A stretch of 64,000 nucleotides of DNA, from the NCBI RefSeq assembly GCF_009730915.1, contig NC_052472.1, forward strand, positions 4,240,359 through 4,304,358. Direction: 5' to 3'. This stretch comes from Dioscorea cayenensis subsp. rotundata. Taxonomy: Eukaryota; Streptophyta; Magnoliopsida; Dioscoreales; Dioscoreaceae. The translations under genes were made by a program, and so were the position numbers. Positions 10,555 through 23,040 of this stretch are shown in pieces. Within the stretch, counting starts at the first letter, position 1. The number at the start of each line of letters is the position of its first letter. The notes beneath the pieces were generated by a model, which was given only the letters and a program-made list of their open reading frames with translations, was not told where the DNA came from and searched no databases.

Positions 10555-12547
10555 ATGGTGCATTTCTTGTTGACTTGTAGGTTCCTACACTCTCGGTTGT
10601 TGATGTGTAATACAATGCACTATGGAAAAAATGTAGGCAGAGCCACTTCGTGAGGCTACCGATGAACATGTGGAAGAACTAATAGATTGTTATGTCTCAA
10701 AATGTGTTTTATTGTATGTCATATATTCTAGACAATGCATCTATATATGCATATCAACCTAGCTAACTTAGGAATGCAATCTAAGGCTAAATAGAGTGGT
10801 GGAATCAAGATTAGCTAGTATGGTTAAAGGCAAAGTGTAAAATTTGCATCCAACAAAAAAAATAAATTCCAATGTAAAATAGTGTAATTAAATAACTTTG
10901 ATTAAAACAACCACAATTTGAATACACATATGTCACCAATATGACGATGAGGGTAGACCTAGCCATAGGATACCTAGGGTTCACCTATAGGTTCTACACT
11001 AGCACACTAGTTTTCAAGTTTGGTTATGGCTTGATCTACTCCAAATACTCATATGAGTTCCTATATGTTGCTATCGAAGGCTCTATTTTCTTGAACAAAT
11101 CTGTTAATCTTTGAGATCTAAGTAAAACCAGTGGTACTAGTTATAACACTATCAAGATTAAAGTCTGGAAAAATCTAAAATTCTCTGGGTGATCAGAGTT
11201 AATATGGTTGGAAGAGTATTCAAGCATCTGGATGCTACAAAAGAAGCTAATGTTACATTCATTATGACAAAATAGAATTAGGCAAATGTATGCATAATAT
11301 GCAGATTAAATTTTTACAGTTTGACATATCCAAAACTGCAACAGGAAAATGAAAATCATGCAAACATAGAAAACAACTTCTTGAAAACAAGTAGATGCTA
11401 GCTCCATGATATTTACACACCACCTCACAATTGAAGTATACTATAGATTGAATGGTGTGAATAATATACAACAGATGATGGCTATCCAAGGTTTTATATA
11501 TATATTAAATAAGTTTTGAATTTGAGGCACAACAAAAGTTAAGTAATGACACCTACTTTTGGACAATGCTAAGTATCTAGTAAAGGTATTCTGCCTTCAG
11601 CTTTTACTTAATTCAGAGGCTTCTAGGTTCTTTATTAGTTTTGCTACACACAACAAGTCACTCTTGATTTTTTTAATGAAATTAAAAATTATTTACATTT
11701 AAATTAGAGTTATGATTATGTGGTATACACTATCATTCTTTTCAAAAATGTAGTAGTAACATCAATCGAAGCATTTGGAGTTATGATTATGCGGCATACA
11801 CAATCATTATTTTCAGTTAAATTAGAGTTATGATTATGCTGGTTAAGTGGAGTATTTGGACAAAGAAGTGGAAGGGCATCACCCCATCTTTTGAGTTCCC
11901 CTATTGCTTTGCCCAAACTGTAGATCTTGAATCTCCTCCTAGAGATCTTTTTTGGAATCTTAAGGCCGGTGCTCTTTTCTCGAACACCCGTACTCCCTTT
12001 CCTAAAATTTCTTGAGGGGGCTTCCTCCTCGGCAAAAATCCAGTAAGGCTATTCTCTCGCCAAGGCCAAAGGTGCAAAGGTGGAGGAAAGGAAGGGGAAA
12101 GTGGCTTCCACCCTCGACAAAACTCCAACGAGGTTGTCTTCTTGCCAATGCCAAAATAGGGTGAGGGGCTAAATCCTTCATAGCCCATATGGTTCCATCA
12201 CTAGCTGAATAAATGCCTAATTATAAGTCAAAACCTATGTAAATTAGTAACAAAATAATACCCAGTCCTATCAAACTCAAGATAGTATAGTGAAGACTGA
12301 ATTGAGTTTGCTTAGTAAATGTTGCAAACCCAACACCAAATCCATTAGGCCCTCTTTGTATGAGAGGTCATCAAGTAAAAAGCAACTAGCAACTTTAGTA
12401 ATTTTGTCCAAAGCCAAGTTTGTTATTAATATCTATGACATTGTTGCCAAACGTGGAAAGATTTGATAAACCTTATATTGATAGCTAGAGAGTGTTATTT
12501 AGATAACATATTTATTACTATAAAAAGGTCTATGATTTGGCTATATA
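10111..12547. other. No gene; (AT)n tract and small GC-rich direct repeat
   Basis: Contains a (TA)n tract (10486-10550). A GC-richer block at 11940-12190 has two diverged copies of a unit reading GGCTTCCNCCCTCG and CAA, then CTC(G)CCAAGGCC/TTGCCAATGCC, roughly 90 bp apart. No gene is supported. Confidence 0.4.
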
Positions 12548-13211
12548 TTAATAAGGGTGTAAACGAGATGAGCTGAGCAGAGCTTGGCCATGTACAAGCT
12601 CGGCTCGCCATTATTTTAACTGAGCTCGAGCTTCCTTTATCCGAGCTCAAGCCTACATCAAGCTTCATAAATAGTAAAGCCCCTAGGTTCAACTCGTTTT
12701 CTTGATAACGATCGGTCATTGTTTTTCATAATTAATACATCATCATAATTATTATTATTAAAAAAATATTGTTTTAAAATTAATATTGAACCATTTTATA
12801 ATAAAAATTATAAATTAATATTTTTTCATAAATTTATATTTAAACATTAGTGTAATATTTTTGCAATACATTATTATTAATGATCCCATAGATGAAGATG
12901 TTAATATTGCTTTAAAAGTTTCTATAAATACTTTACATAAATGAGATTGTTGATGGTATATAAATAATTCTATTAATGATTTTTATAAATAAACTTGTTA
13001 ATGATACTATAAATGAGCATTTTAACAATTCTTGTAAGCGAACTTTTAATGATATTATAAATGAGTTGTTCACAAGCCTTAACGAGCTGAGCTTGGTGGT
13101 GTTCGAACTCGGCTGGTTTACCTTATGAGCTTTAATAAACAAGCCGAGCCGAGCTCTTAATGAGCAGAGCCTTTGAGCTTTTAACAAATGCATTGGTTCA
13201 TTTACAACCCT
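12548..13211. mobile_element. hAT-like MITE, GGGTGTAAACGA family
   Basis: The left end reads AAGGGTGTAAACGAGATGAG. The right end, reversed, reads TAGGGTTGTAAATGAACC. Subterminal GAGCTCGAGC/GCCGAGC repeats lie in both orientations. The flanks TATATATT and TATATATG could be an 8-bp duplication, but they sit in TA-rich sequence. The termini are the common plant hAT MITE type, and the interior is AT-rich. Confidence 0.55.
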
Positions 13212-13640
13212 ATATATATGGTTCATGTGATAAGAGGACAATGAAGAATAATTATTTCCCAATTATCTTTCTTCATTTTCTTTCCCTCGTCTTTTCTTCC
13301 TTTGCTTCTTCTCTCTTCATCCTTCTTCCCTTTTATTTTGTGTTGAGATCTTCCTTCCAATAAAAGGGGTTCATTATTTGGTGCTTTAATTGAGATACAC
13401 ATACCATGCCGACATAATGGCCACCTATTCCAAACCCTAGAAGAGTAACTCTTCAATATCACAAACTAGTTGTTCCACCATGATTTTTGTCTCGATTTTA
13501 GACCAATTGGTAGGAAGAATGAGAAGTCAAGGTTTTTCTAGAAAAGTGCTTACGTAAAAGATTTAACATGAGGACCATAAAAGGTTTTGGGAAAGTAGTA
13601 TCCTCAACTTTTGAGTGGGTCAAGTGAGCTGAAATTTTGA
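13212..13640 (+). mobile_element. Gypsy LTR end and primer-binding-type leader (relic)
   Basis: TTTGGTGCTTTAATTGAG (13377-13394) closely matches TTTGGTGCTTTCATTGAC, which sits just inside the 5' LTR of the intact chromovirus in this window (complement of 36051-36068). A TTCA just upstream could be the LTR end. This suggests the start of a plus-strand Gypsy element whose gag relic resumes near 15880. Confidence 0.35.
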
Positions 13641-15830
13641 GGACAAAATTTCTCTAAGGAGGGTAGAATGCGATATCTTCTAGGGATTCATTTGTTGAGT
13701 TTTGAATAAGGAATTTGGGTGTTTTTGATAGCCCAAATAATTAAAAATTTATTGTTCTTGAAAGATTTATGGGAAGACGAAGATTTTCATTGATCTAATG
13801 TTGAATATATACAAGCATGTATACAAATTAGATGCTTCAATAAAGGAGAAAATAATGCTAAATCATTTGTCTTAGAAAATCACCTAATATGTATGACTAT
13901 CAATATTTATAGTTATGTACATAGAATAAATGGTAGTAAGAATAAATCTTCACAGAATCATATCTCTACAGTTCTTGTTTTTCTATAAAATCATGTAGAA
14001 AAATGGTTGTAATTTTCATGCGATGCCTTATCTTTTAGGAAAGGTTACTATAGCGAGGCATGGTTATTATAGTACCATTGGGAATGTGTCCTTTTGGGTT
14101 GATTTGTGTGTTCTAGTGTTTCTGGAATTCTCTATGTTGGTTATGTTGAGTTAGATCAAGTTTAGAGCTATCAAGCATGACATTTGGGGGCTAGAATGCA
14201 TGATTCAACTTTATTAGTTGAAACTTAATTTTCTTGTTGCTTTTGTTTTCATGATTGTGGTGTTGGTGGTGAAACCTCAGTTAAGAGCAAGTGTGTGATG
14301 AAGGATTAGCAAGAACTCAAACCCCGGCATGTTGTGAGTGGGACATTAATTTATATAGCATAGTTTGAATTTATTAGATGCTTTATTAATGCTTTGTATT
14401 TTTATATATATACACACAAGGTTTCATAACTGATAAACCTAGTTTTCTTGTTTGGTGCTATACGATGTTAATAAACTCACTTAGATGTGTTTTTTATGTA
14501 TTTCAGAAGTATGCTCAATATTCTCTTTTGAAACTATCGCTATTCACTCCGGAGAAGTTGTTTTCAAAATGTGGTATATATAACATGAGATAGGGATTTC
14601 AAAAAGGCTTGGCACCATGTTGTTGAGATATTTAATTTGAATGGGGTTCTCAATCCTATGGCACATATTTTTATGATATGAATTGAATGGTTTTGATATT
14701 CAGGCTACATTCGATATTGAACTTTAAGTTGCCATCCTTGATTTATACTTACTATTTACCTTGATTATATATCTATTGGAATTATGATATTGAACTCTGA
14801 TGTCAATGGCAATTATATGATTACGAATGTATAGTACATGCATATTACGCGTTATATCTTAAATAGTCATGGTCTTGAGTTGTGGACTTGACCTATTGTA
14901 ATAAAGGTTTATCCATGGACCGGCCTATCGAGAAGTGGCATGGATAACTACAGGTATGTTTTTGTTTTCCATATAGGTTGACGCGGAGATACTCCAATGG
15001 ATAGGAGGGGCACCTCTATATTTTGAATCAATATGCTTCACCACATGGGGGATATGAGGCTAACGCCAAGGTGGCTATAATTTATAAACACAAAACAATG
15101 CCTTGGTAGACCCAAAACTATACCATGTTTTGGATAGTTTTTAGCAGGGCCAAACTCATGATTTGAGATTATGAGATTTGAGTTTCACATCTTTTACAAA
15201 TTTGTGTAAATCAATACTAAGTATATATCATTAAAGTTTGTTTGCTTGACATATGTTTATTGGATTTTAACTTGTGTTTTGGTAATGTATATTGCATTTG
15301 GTACATTGCTTTCTATCGGTATTTAATTAGGGTATGAAACTCTTTACCTAAACATTATTTGCTTGTTTTGAACTATTTTTTCCTTACATTTCATTTTGAT
15401 CCACATATTTTGTGTTAAATGCTGGTGCATATGATATTTTAGAATATTAACATTTCTCTAATTTGTTTTAGCATGTGCTGCCCTACTCAATGACTAATTA
15501 TGTTACTTATCTCTCCTTTATCTCTCTCTAGGTTTAGTTGTTGTGAGGCAAGATACGATACAAGGTTGTTGGGTTATCTTCTAGATTCGTACCTAGGTTT
15601 ACCTGTTTTAAGTTGTGTTTACCTATGCATATTGTAAACCATCTTCATTGCATAGATTAGATCCACTAGTCTATAAATTTGATGTTTTCCACTTCTTTGC
15701 TTTCAGAGTTTTGAATATCCATACTTAGTGTATCTTCTAGTTCATTACGTTCTTTATGCGGGTTGTTATTATTGATCTAGTATGAGAATACCAAAGGTAT
15801 TTATAAGCCTTGTAGTAGCTCAAAACTAGG
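13641..15830 (+). mobile_element. Gypsy (Tekay/Del-like) 3' end and LTR
   Basis: TTTGAGGACAAAATTTCT (13636-13653), then AAGGAGGGTAGAATG, resembles the end of pol and the purine tract of Tekay/Del chromoviruses. It is followed by a TG (13669) that would begin the 3' LTR. The next 2 kb has no coding frame, and its composition suits a long Tekay-type LTR. The right edge is not resolved. It appears to be inserted into the leader of the element whose gag lies at 15880-17700. Confidence 0.4.
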
Positions 15831-15879
15831 TGTGACCCATATTTCCTTGGGTTATTGGGCAGTTGTTATGTGCTTGATT

Positions 15880-17700
15880 GTAAATCTAGGCATGACAATT
15901 AATCTAGCCCATCCCTCACTACCATCTCAAATACATCACCCTCTTTCCTTGCTACAGCCTTCAACACCCTCACTCACTAACTTTCCAAACTTGAAATCCC
16001 TTTGTTCACTAGTGAAATTGTCTTAGGTTAAATGCTCCAAATTGAACAATTCTTTACTTACCATGGCACACCTTCACATTAGAAGCTCATGATTGCCATT
16101 TTCTATATATCCAATCTAGTGCTTCAATGGTACACTGAGATTCACTTAACCTTTGAACTAAGGTTCAGCCCCTCAAATTTCTTCAGCCATAAAGCTCAAT
16201 TGCACAAGTTGAAACAACAAAACATTATTGATGCTTATCTAGGTGAATTCAAGTCTTTGCCCACTCGAATAATAGGCCTCAACAACAATAATCTACTCAA
16301 TTACTTCCTCTTAGGGTTACGCCAAGATGTCCAAAGAGAACTTTACATTCTCAAACCCTCTTGTGGCTACCATACACATAATACTTTGATCCAAATTTAT
16401 CAAATCCCAAATAATCATCCCATCTTCTTTACCAAATTAACCTCCACCAAATACTCTAAACTCTCTCTAACTAAATCCATAATTGAAATCCATCGATGTA
16501 CAACAAAATGCTTAACCCTTACAGAGATGGCCATTCGCTGAGAGAAGGGACTATGCTATAATTGTGATGCTTAATTTGTGCTAGAAAACTGCTACAAATC
16601 GCCACAATATTTGTGCCTTTCGGTGGATATTGATGAGGACAGATCCATTGACAGATCATGTTCTTCTCTTGAAACTGACAAATCACCCTCTTTCTAAAGC
16701 CTCGATGATGTTACTGAGGCGATGAGGACATGATGATCACAACATCTATTGAAGTTCCAATTGGTTCGGCCACTTGTTCATGAAGTAAGCAATTTAAGAA
16801 GGCTTTAAATAGGCTGGTTAGATAGGTTTGGCCCAAGCTAATTTGTGGAGGCCCATTGAAGGTGATGAAGGTGTGTCACATGGTGGGAAATCTATCATTC
16901 AAATTCAACTTTGTGAAAGAAATCTTCAAGGATGTAACATAAAAGTCACAAATCAAAATTGAAGATTACTGGTCATTTTTAGCTTTATTAGGGAATCAAC
17001 TTTAGCAAAATAATTATATTTTATTCCTTATTTAGTTTGCCTTAATTTGGATATTCTAATGCTTGCATGCCAAAAAATTAGTACAAGACTTGCATGCCAA
17101 AAAATTAGTATTTTCCATACTTAATTTGAATAATTTAGAAATTTTGGCATTAATTTAGATATTTTATTAGTTTCCAAAATTCATTGAATCCTATATGTAA
17201 GAAGCCTTTTTGGCTAAAATAATCAAATTACCTTTTACCAGAAAATTGTGAGATTCTTTTTGAATTCTCTTTTGGTTCTTTGAAAACTATTCAAGCTTAT
17301 CAAAGTTTCTGTGGTGCTCAACCATCGACTTATCGAACAACCTTCCCAAGCTAGCACTAGCAAACAATGTGTCGAGATTCCTTCCCAAGCTAGCACTAGC
17401 AAACAATCCAGGCTAGTTTTGTTACGGGTTGCATCACGAGTTGACCGAGTTCATATCATGAGGGCATTCTGAGAATCTATTTTCACACTTTTACTAGAAA
17501 AAGTTACCCTCCACATTGAAACTTACAATTTTGATTAATGGGCACAAGGTAGTAGTCTTGGTTAATGGCCAAGTCACTAATAATTTTGTCTGAAATTAAT
17601 TGGCAACTTATCTTCTTCTTAAGATTCAATGTTCACCTCACCTATGAGTTACAGTTGGAAATTTAGAGTCATCAAGATGTAAAAACGCATGTCATCAAGT
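15880..17700 (+). pseudogene. Chromovirus gag and protease relic
   Basis: Plus-strand frames match, in order, the gag-protease of the intact Gypsy element at 31-36 kb. They are a P.LEIP.F....LGW-type segment (about 15985-16060); LRFSPSNFFSHKAQLHKLKQ and QRELYILKP (within 16089-16541); a zinc-knuckle remnant with NCDA (about 16560); and VLVNGQVTNNFV (about 17549-17584), corresponding to the protease VLIDGGSTNNFI. Stops and frame changes break it throughout, and no reverse transcriptase follows. Short local duplications inside (CATGCCAAAAAATTAGTA twice near 17067-17110; TCCCAAGCTAGCACTAGCAA twice near 17344-17403) add to the decay. Confidence 0.65.
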
Positions 17701-18058
17701 TTCCTTACAATAAGGTCAAACCTCCATTTTAGTGGACTTTTTACTTCTTCCTATCTGCAGAGTAGACTTAGCTTTAGTAGTTCAGTGGCTTTTGTAGTAG
17801 GGCTTCATTTAATTCGACTACAAAAAATTTATAAGCCGAAATATGTGAATTTAGATATAATCACATCATTACTACTAGGCATGAAATGTATTTTAATTAT
17901 TACAATGTATAATTACTAACATCTATATTACACAGTTGGGTAATCATGCAATTATTTCCATTAGTTAATTCATTCCATTCTCTATTTATAATTATGTACC
18001 CCGAAACCTAATTAACATCATAACAAACAAGTTGACCCTGTATATTATGTATAGGTTT

Positions 18059-18228
18059 TTTTTAGATGATGGTAAGTCACATCATCGATGTGGACAAGTA
18101 AAGAGTTGATATATTAATCCAGTTGTGTTTTCATGCTGCTTGTGTTGAGGTTTGAGCCAATCTCCTCGGCAAGAACACGAAGACCTTAAAGAGGAGACTT
18201 GATGCTAATAAACCAAAAGGTTATGGGC
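18059..18228 (-). mobile_element. SINE with perfect 18-bp target duplication
   Basis: A 170-bp insertion is flanked by TATATTATGTATAGGTTT at 18041-18058 and 18229-18246, identical over 18 bp. Read on the minus strand it starts at 18228, has a B-box-like GGCTCAAACCTC about 70 nt in (18158-18147), and ends in a short A tract. It has no open frame. Size, tail and long duplication fit a retroposed SINE; the A box is degenerate. Confidence 0.7.
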
Positions 18229-18297
18229 TATATTATGTATAGGTTTCCTAATAAACATATAAGTTAGTTCTTTTAATCAATATACTATTTGATAAGA

Positions 18298-18365
18298 CAC
18301 TATTCATCAACTAAACAATATTTTGCAAAAGGACTAAGGACAAATTTAGATGAAGAAAGAAATGT
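18298..18365. repeat. Dispersed repeat: unoccupied copy of the hAT insertion site
   Basis: GGACTAAGGACAAAT, then TTAGATG and GAAATGTTAC, corresponds to the sequence flanking the hAT element at 55515-55537 and 59771-59800. CATCAACTAAA upstream is also shared. This copy shows the site without the insertion. Confidence 0.75.
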
Positions 18366-18482
18366 TACCATTGTTTTTGTTGGAAATATTTTTCTCTTTG
18401 ATTTTTTAAGTATAAGCATATGAACCTCCAACTATGTTATTTATGTGAGAATATTTTAAGGGGATCATATGTTTAATGGATT

Positions 18483-18581
18483 TAAGTGTGCCTTTGGATG
18501 GCAGTAATGGTTCCCCCCTTGGGAAATCATTGCTTACACATTCCCATACCCATGTTTGGTTGGGTTTTTTGGGGGGTAAGT
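18483..18581. mobile_element. End fragment of a family A MITE
   Basis: AAGTGTGCCTTTGGATGG, CAGTAATGGTTCCCCCCTTG and CCCATGTTTGG match the reversed right end of the MITE at 5468-6218 for about 100 bp. Similarity then stops, so this is a truncated copy. Confidence 0.65.
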
Positions 18582-18779
18582 ATCACTGGTGGCCACAAAT
18601 ATTTCATAAGTATAACACTGTGGCCACATACATTTTTTTTATAACGATGTGGTCACGAAACTTGTCTCCGGTCACACTCATGGCCACAATTTCATGTTTA
18701 GGGCTGTTTCCGGCGAAGGTGCTGAGGTACCCTTGTAAAACACAAAAAATCCACATATAAAAATTATAACTAAATCCTA

Positions 18780-18979
18780 GCTCCCATTAGAAGCTTGCAA
18801 TCATCATCCGTGACTTGCACATCCCTGCGATCAGTCAAGCTCCTTGAGCTCTCCTTCTTGCTATCATCATCATCATCATCATCATCATCGACAGCGCGTG
18901 TCCATCCGACGTCGGCATCGCCAAGGCCGCCATCACTGGATTTAGCTGAGGTCACCATCCAATCTCACCGACGTTCCTC
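18780..18979 (+). other. GC-rich exon-like segment with (ATC)n
   Basis: This GC-rich island in AT-rich surroundings contains nine ATC/CAT units (about 18864-18890) and ends in a good splice-donor sequence, TTG|GTAAGC. It looks like a 5' leader exon, perhaps of the decayed FAR1-like gene downstream. No protein family was recognised, so this is inference only. Confidence 0.25.
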
Positions 18980-21900
18980 CTTTCAATTGGTAAGCTATCT
19001 TACATAGTTATTTGATCAGAGTTTTTGGGTGCCTTCCTTGTCTGGCCGAGTGGAATGAATCATGGGCACTTGTTTGATCTTGAGTTGCTGATTTTGTAGG
19101 AAACTTTGGATTTTTAATCGGTTTTGTGGTGTTTTGGTTGTGTTCTTGGCAAGATAGAGTGAAGTAAAGTTGTGTATTGATGTATGAATTTGATTGATCA
19201 TCAGATAATTCAAAGAAATTTTGGGCCTCTGGTGCAGTTCTGAAGAAAAAGGTTGGATTTTGCTTCTTCTTGTTGTAGTTTTTTTTGGGGATGTTTGTAT
19301 TTAGTTGTTTTGATTTTGTGGAATTTTCTCATTAGGTTGTAAACGGGGAGAGATTTTGAAGTTTACATCTTTGTAGAATTCATTTGGGATTGGTTCTTTG
19401 ATTCAGGTATGGATTTTGAGAATGAAATTTCAACAGTGTTTTTCTGATCTTTTTTGTACTTTTCTTTAATCTCTCAATTCATTTGGGATTAGATCATAGT
19501 TTCAAGTATTTATTTCTTTGATTTCTTATGTTTTGATCAAACTTTGAATCAATGAGATTGAGATAAAAAATGGTCATTTTTCCTAGGAAATTGTACCATA
19601 GTTTCACTGATGTTTGTGTATTTTTAATCTCCCAATTCTACATTTTTTTACCTAGGAAAAACTTAGACTTGTTTGAGATTTGAATGTGCATTGTTATGGA
19701 TCCTTTTACTAAGCCACATAATACAACAATAAGATTCTTCTTTATTAGTCTTCTTTGATAGAGAAGTAAAGTTTTGAACAAGTCTGTGGGCATTTTTTTT
19801 TATAAGCTACAAAATTACAAGGATTATATTTGGGGGGTGGGGGTGGGGGTTGATTAATTCAATAATATTCTTATTTATTAGTCTTATTTGATAGAGAAGT
19901 AAAGTCTTGAGCAAGTCTGTGGGTATTTTTTTGTTAAGATACAAAATAACAAGGATTATATTTGGAGGGGTTTGATTAATTCAAGTTTTAACTGAAATGT
20001 CTTGATTTGATTTATTTTTTATTTTATTATGATTCAAGGATGAATATAAAATAGATATGTAGTCCATGTTCTGATAGTATTAGTGTACATAAAAAGAGGG
20101 GCAAAGTGTCAATACATGGATTCATTATGAGCTCTGATTAGTTATTATTAGTACAACATAATTAAGTAGAATTTTTTGGTCAAAAAAGACTACCTTGATG
20201 TCATTAAGTATGATTTGAGACAAAGATTTGATAATCAAGTTTACACGTTTGGACTAGAAATTAATTCCCAACTTGACTTGGATTTTAGTTTTAAGCCAAG
20301 TCAATCACTCGGTTTTAAGAACATCTTCACACTCATTTTTAGAATTTCTTTCATGTAATTGAATACACTAATGAAAGCAACCACAGATCATTCAAATGGG
20401 TGTTTTTTAAAGAAATTTATGCAATTATTTTTAATACAAGAGTTATAAAGAATATATCAATGAATGTGCATTGTTATGGATCCTTTTAATTCTTTTTCGT
20501 TTGTTTATATGCCTATTGATTTGGTTCAGTAGGTGTCTTTTGAGTTTATTAAATCCACCATAGGCTTTAGAATGAGGTTAACTCAACCATATGCTTTAGA
20601 ATGAGGTTATTGCTTTTTTATTCGCTTATGAATTTTGGTTTTTTGCAATTTGACACATGGACATGTAATTTTAGATATGGACAATGTTGATGAAGTGAAA
20701 CTATATTTCCTGAAGTACATGTGTTACTTTTTTGTTTTAAACGTCAAGATTGTTGTATGTGCGAAAAGACAATGTTGTGATGGAAGTCAATTAATTCAAT
20801 ACGAGATTGTGTCAACGTCTAGTAGGCAGCGGAAACAACATAAATACTTTAGGCGGGTGATTTATGATAGTGACAAACATGCATAAATAAGCTATGGATG
20901 GATCGACCTCATCACCTCAGCAACATCGTCAAGGTTTTACTGATGTATTTTAGGTAGAAGAGCTTATATGCATAAAAAGAATTGAAATTTAAAATTTTTT
21001 TAGAGCCATGCAAATAAAAAAAAACCCCTAATTAGTTTGTTTAATATATGTTAATTTCATAACCTTTATATTTTATCCTATTAAATTGATTTATTTATTG
21101 TAAAAAAATGACTTATTAATTTTGTTACATATGTAGTGCGAAATGTAAGAAATAAATTGTAGAGGTTGAGTTCTTTGGACGTTGAAAGAAAGTAGGTTGC
21201 TTTCTTTGATTCTCTTTGAGAGTTGGAAGTTTGTCTTGCCTTGGAGTTAGCAAAAAGGTGAAGTTTAGCATAATAATTTGTTAGGGTTGTATTTTGAAGT
21301 TTAGAAAAGAAGTGATATTTCCATAAATCCTTGCAATCTTTATAGTATTAAGAAGGGATGTTGGTTTTGATAGGCAGGACATATAGCATCAATGAATCAG
21401 TAATATTTGTCTTGTAGTTATGCTATCTAGATAGCTATATTTTAATGCTATATCATCCAAAAATTCTTCCTGAATTCCTTACCCAAATGATGTGGATGCC
21501 ACGTGGTATTCACGTCATCACATCCTACTCACCCCATTTCAAAAGTAAAAAAGAAAAAAAAAAGACCTTAACTTTTACCCTTCATCATCATCTTCAAGCC
21601 ATCATCCCACCTCCCACGTCACCAATAGGGTCTCCTTGTCTCGCTTGACGCCACCAGCACTGCTTTCACTGCCACCATCTTCCTTTTTGTGCCACCATTA
21701 CAGGCCCTGTGTTACCGAGAGGGTCTCGCCATCCCAGCTTTGCCACGGTCTCTTTGTTGGGCTCCTCTGCCACCCCATAGTCAGACACCGCAGTTGCTGG
21801 CCCATTTTAGTTGTTTTTTGTCTCGCTTTCTCTCTATATTTTTGGAACTTTGGTAATTCCCTCTTTCTATCTTTCTCCTTGTCTCTGTTTTCTTGATATC

Positions 21901-22052
21901 CTTCTCAATTTAAAACACTAATTTCACGCTCTTATTAACTTTGTGGATTTGAATCTATGGTAGGGGATCTTTCATTTATCCTTTGTCCAAATAAAAACGT
22001 GCAACAAATGATCATGGCTTTCATTATATATCATAGTCCCACACTTAAGTCT

Positions 22053-22108
<56 letters not shown>

Positions 22109-22410
22109 TAGAGACTGTGTTTTGATAATAAATCGGTTTTCTTTTCTCAATTGTACAAGGTTACATTAGATGAGGAGAATGTAATTGACAAACTAAAATT
22201 TCAATCCTTGTTATAGTAAAACCTAAATCCATGGCATCCATTGATTTCGAGAACAAAATTTATAGCTATTTCAATGAAATTATATAATAAAATTTATTTA
22301 TTTTTCATATCTCCTTCCAATTTGTGATAGTGATAATTGGAGTTATTAATTACTATTATTTTTTTTTTATCAATATAGATCCAAATAAAAAACAGTATGG
22401 TAGAATTATA
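18980..22410. other. No gene; imperfect tandem duplication and CT/CA repeat
   Basis: AT-rich, intron-like sequence. About 125 bp is duplicated in tandem: 19735-19860 and 19863-19986 share GATAGAGAAGTAAAGT, GTCTGTGGG and ACAAGGATTATATTTGG. The phrase GAATGTGCATTGTTATGG occurs at 19682 and again at 20463. A (CT)n(CA)n tract lies at 22058-22108, and a CT-rich leader-like stretch at 21590-21900. No coding evidence. Confidence 0.45.
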
Positions 22411-23040
22411 AGTTGGGGTTTCAGAGCAAAGCAAGGATGGGATAGAAGCTGGATCTTCTAGTTCACAAATGTTGAGAAAGAAAAATTGGTACAATGAGAA
22501 GATTCATTATGTGAAAAAGTTTCTCCATAGGCAGGTATGGTGCTTAATTATGAAGAAGAAGCTTATTGTATCTCATTAACTATGCTCGACAAGCAGGATT
22601 TGACATAACAAAAAGAAGAACAAGATCGGGCGATGATGGAAAGTTAAAATATTATATATTAGCATGTGTAAGAGGTGGCAATAGGGTATTTATTTCCAAA
22701 AATTCTTTCAACCCAACACTATCCATCAAAACAAATTGTCAAGGCAAGATTAATGTTATTGTTGGTAACGATGGACATTTTACGATTTCTTGTGTCCACT
22801 TAGAGCATAATCATGCACTTAACCCACAAAAATCTCATTATTAAAATTGCAATAAAAAAAATGGACTCATATGTTAAGAGAAGGCTTGAACTAAATAATC
22901 AAGCGGGTATAAGGTTAAACAAGAATTTCATTCATTAGTTGTTGGAAGTGATGGATATGAGAATTTGACTTACATTGAAAAAGATTGTCGAAATTATATT
23001 GTGAAAGCAAGGCAGTTCAAGCTTGGAGTTAAAGACAACA
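22411..23040 (+). pseudogene. FAR1/FHY3-family DNA-binding domain, decayed
   Basis: The plus-strand frame at 22566-22844 has the FAR1 zinc-finger-like fold derived from MULE transposases. It reads INYARQAGFDITKRR, then DGKLKYYILACVRGG, an N.C..K-type segment, then EHNHAL, which is the conserved C...H.H pattern. A frame-shifted piece before it reads EEEAYCIS; one after it reads RRLELNNQAGIRLNK and ENLTYIEKDCRNYI, both typical of FAR1-related sequences. At least two frameshifts and a TAG near 22936 break the gene, and the transposase-like (MULE) and SWIM regions are absent. Intact members are plant transcription factors. This is a relic of such a gene or of a related Mutator transposase. Confidence 0.75.

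Noticed and set aside
10426..10653. Open frame across the (TA)n tract
   Set aside because: The frame exists only because TATA repeats encode alternating Tyr-Ile; no protein family.
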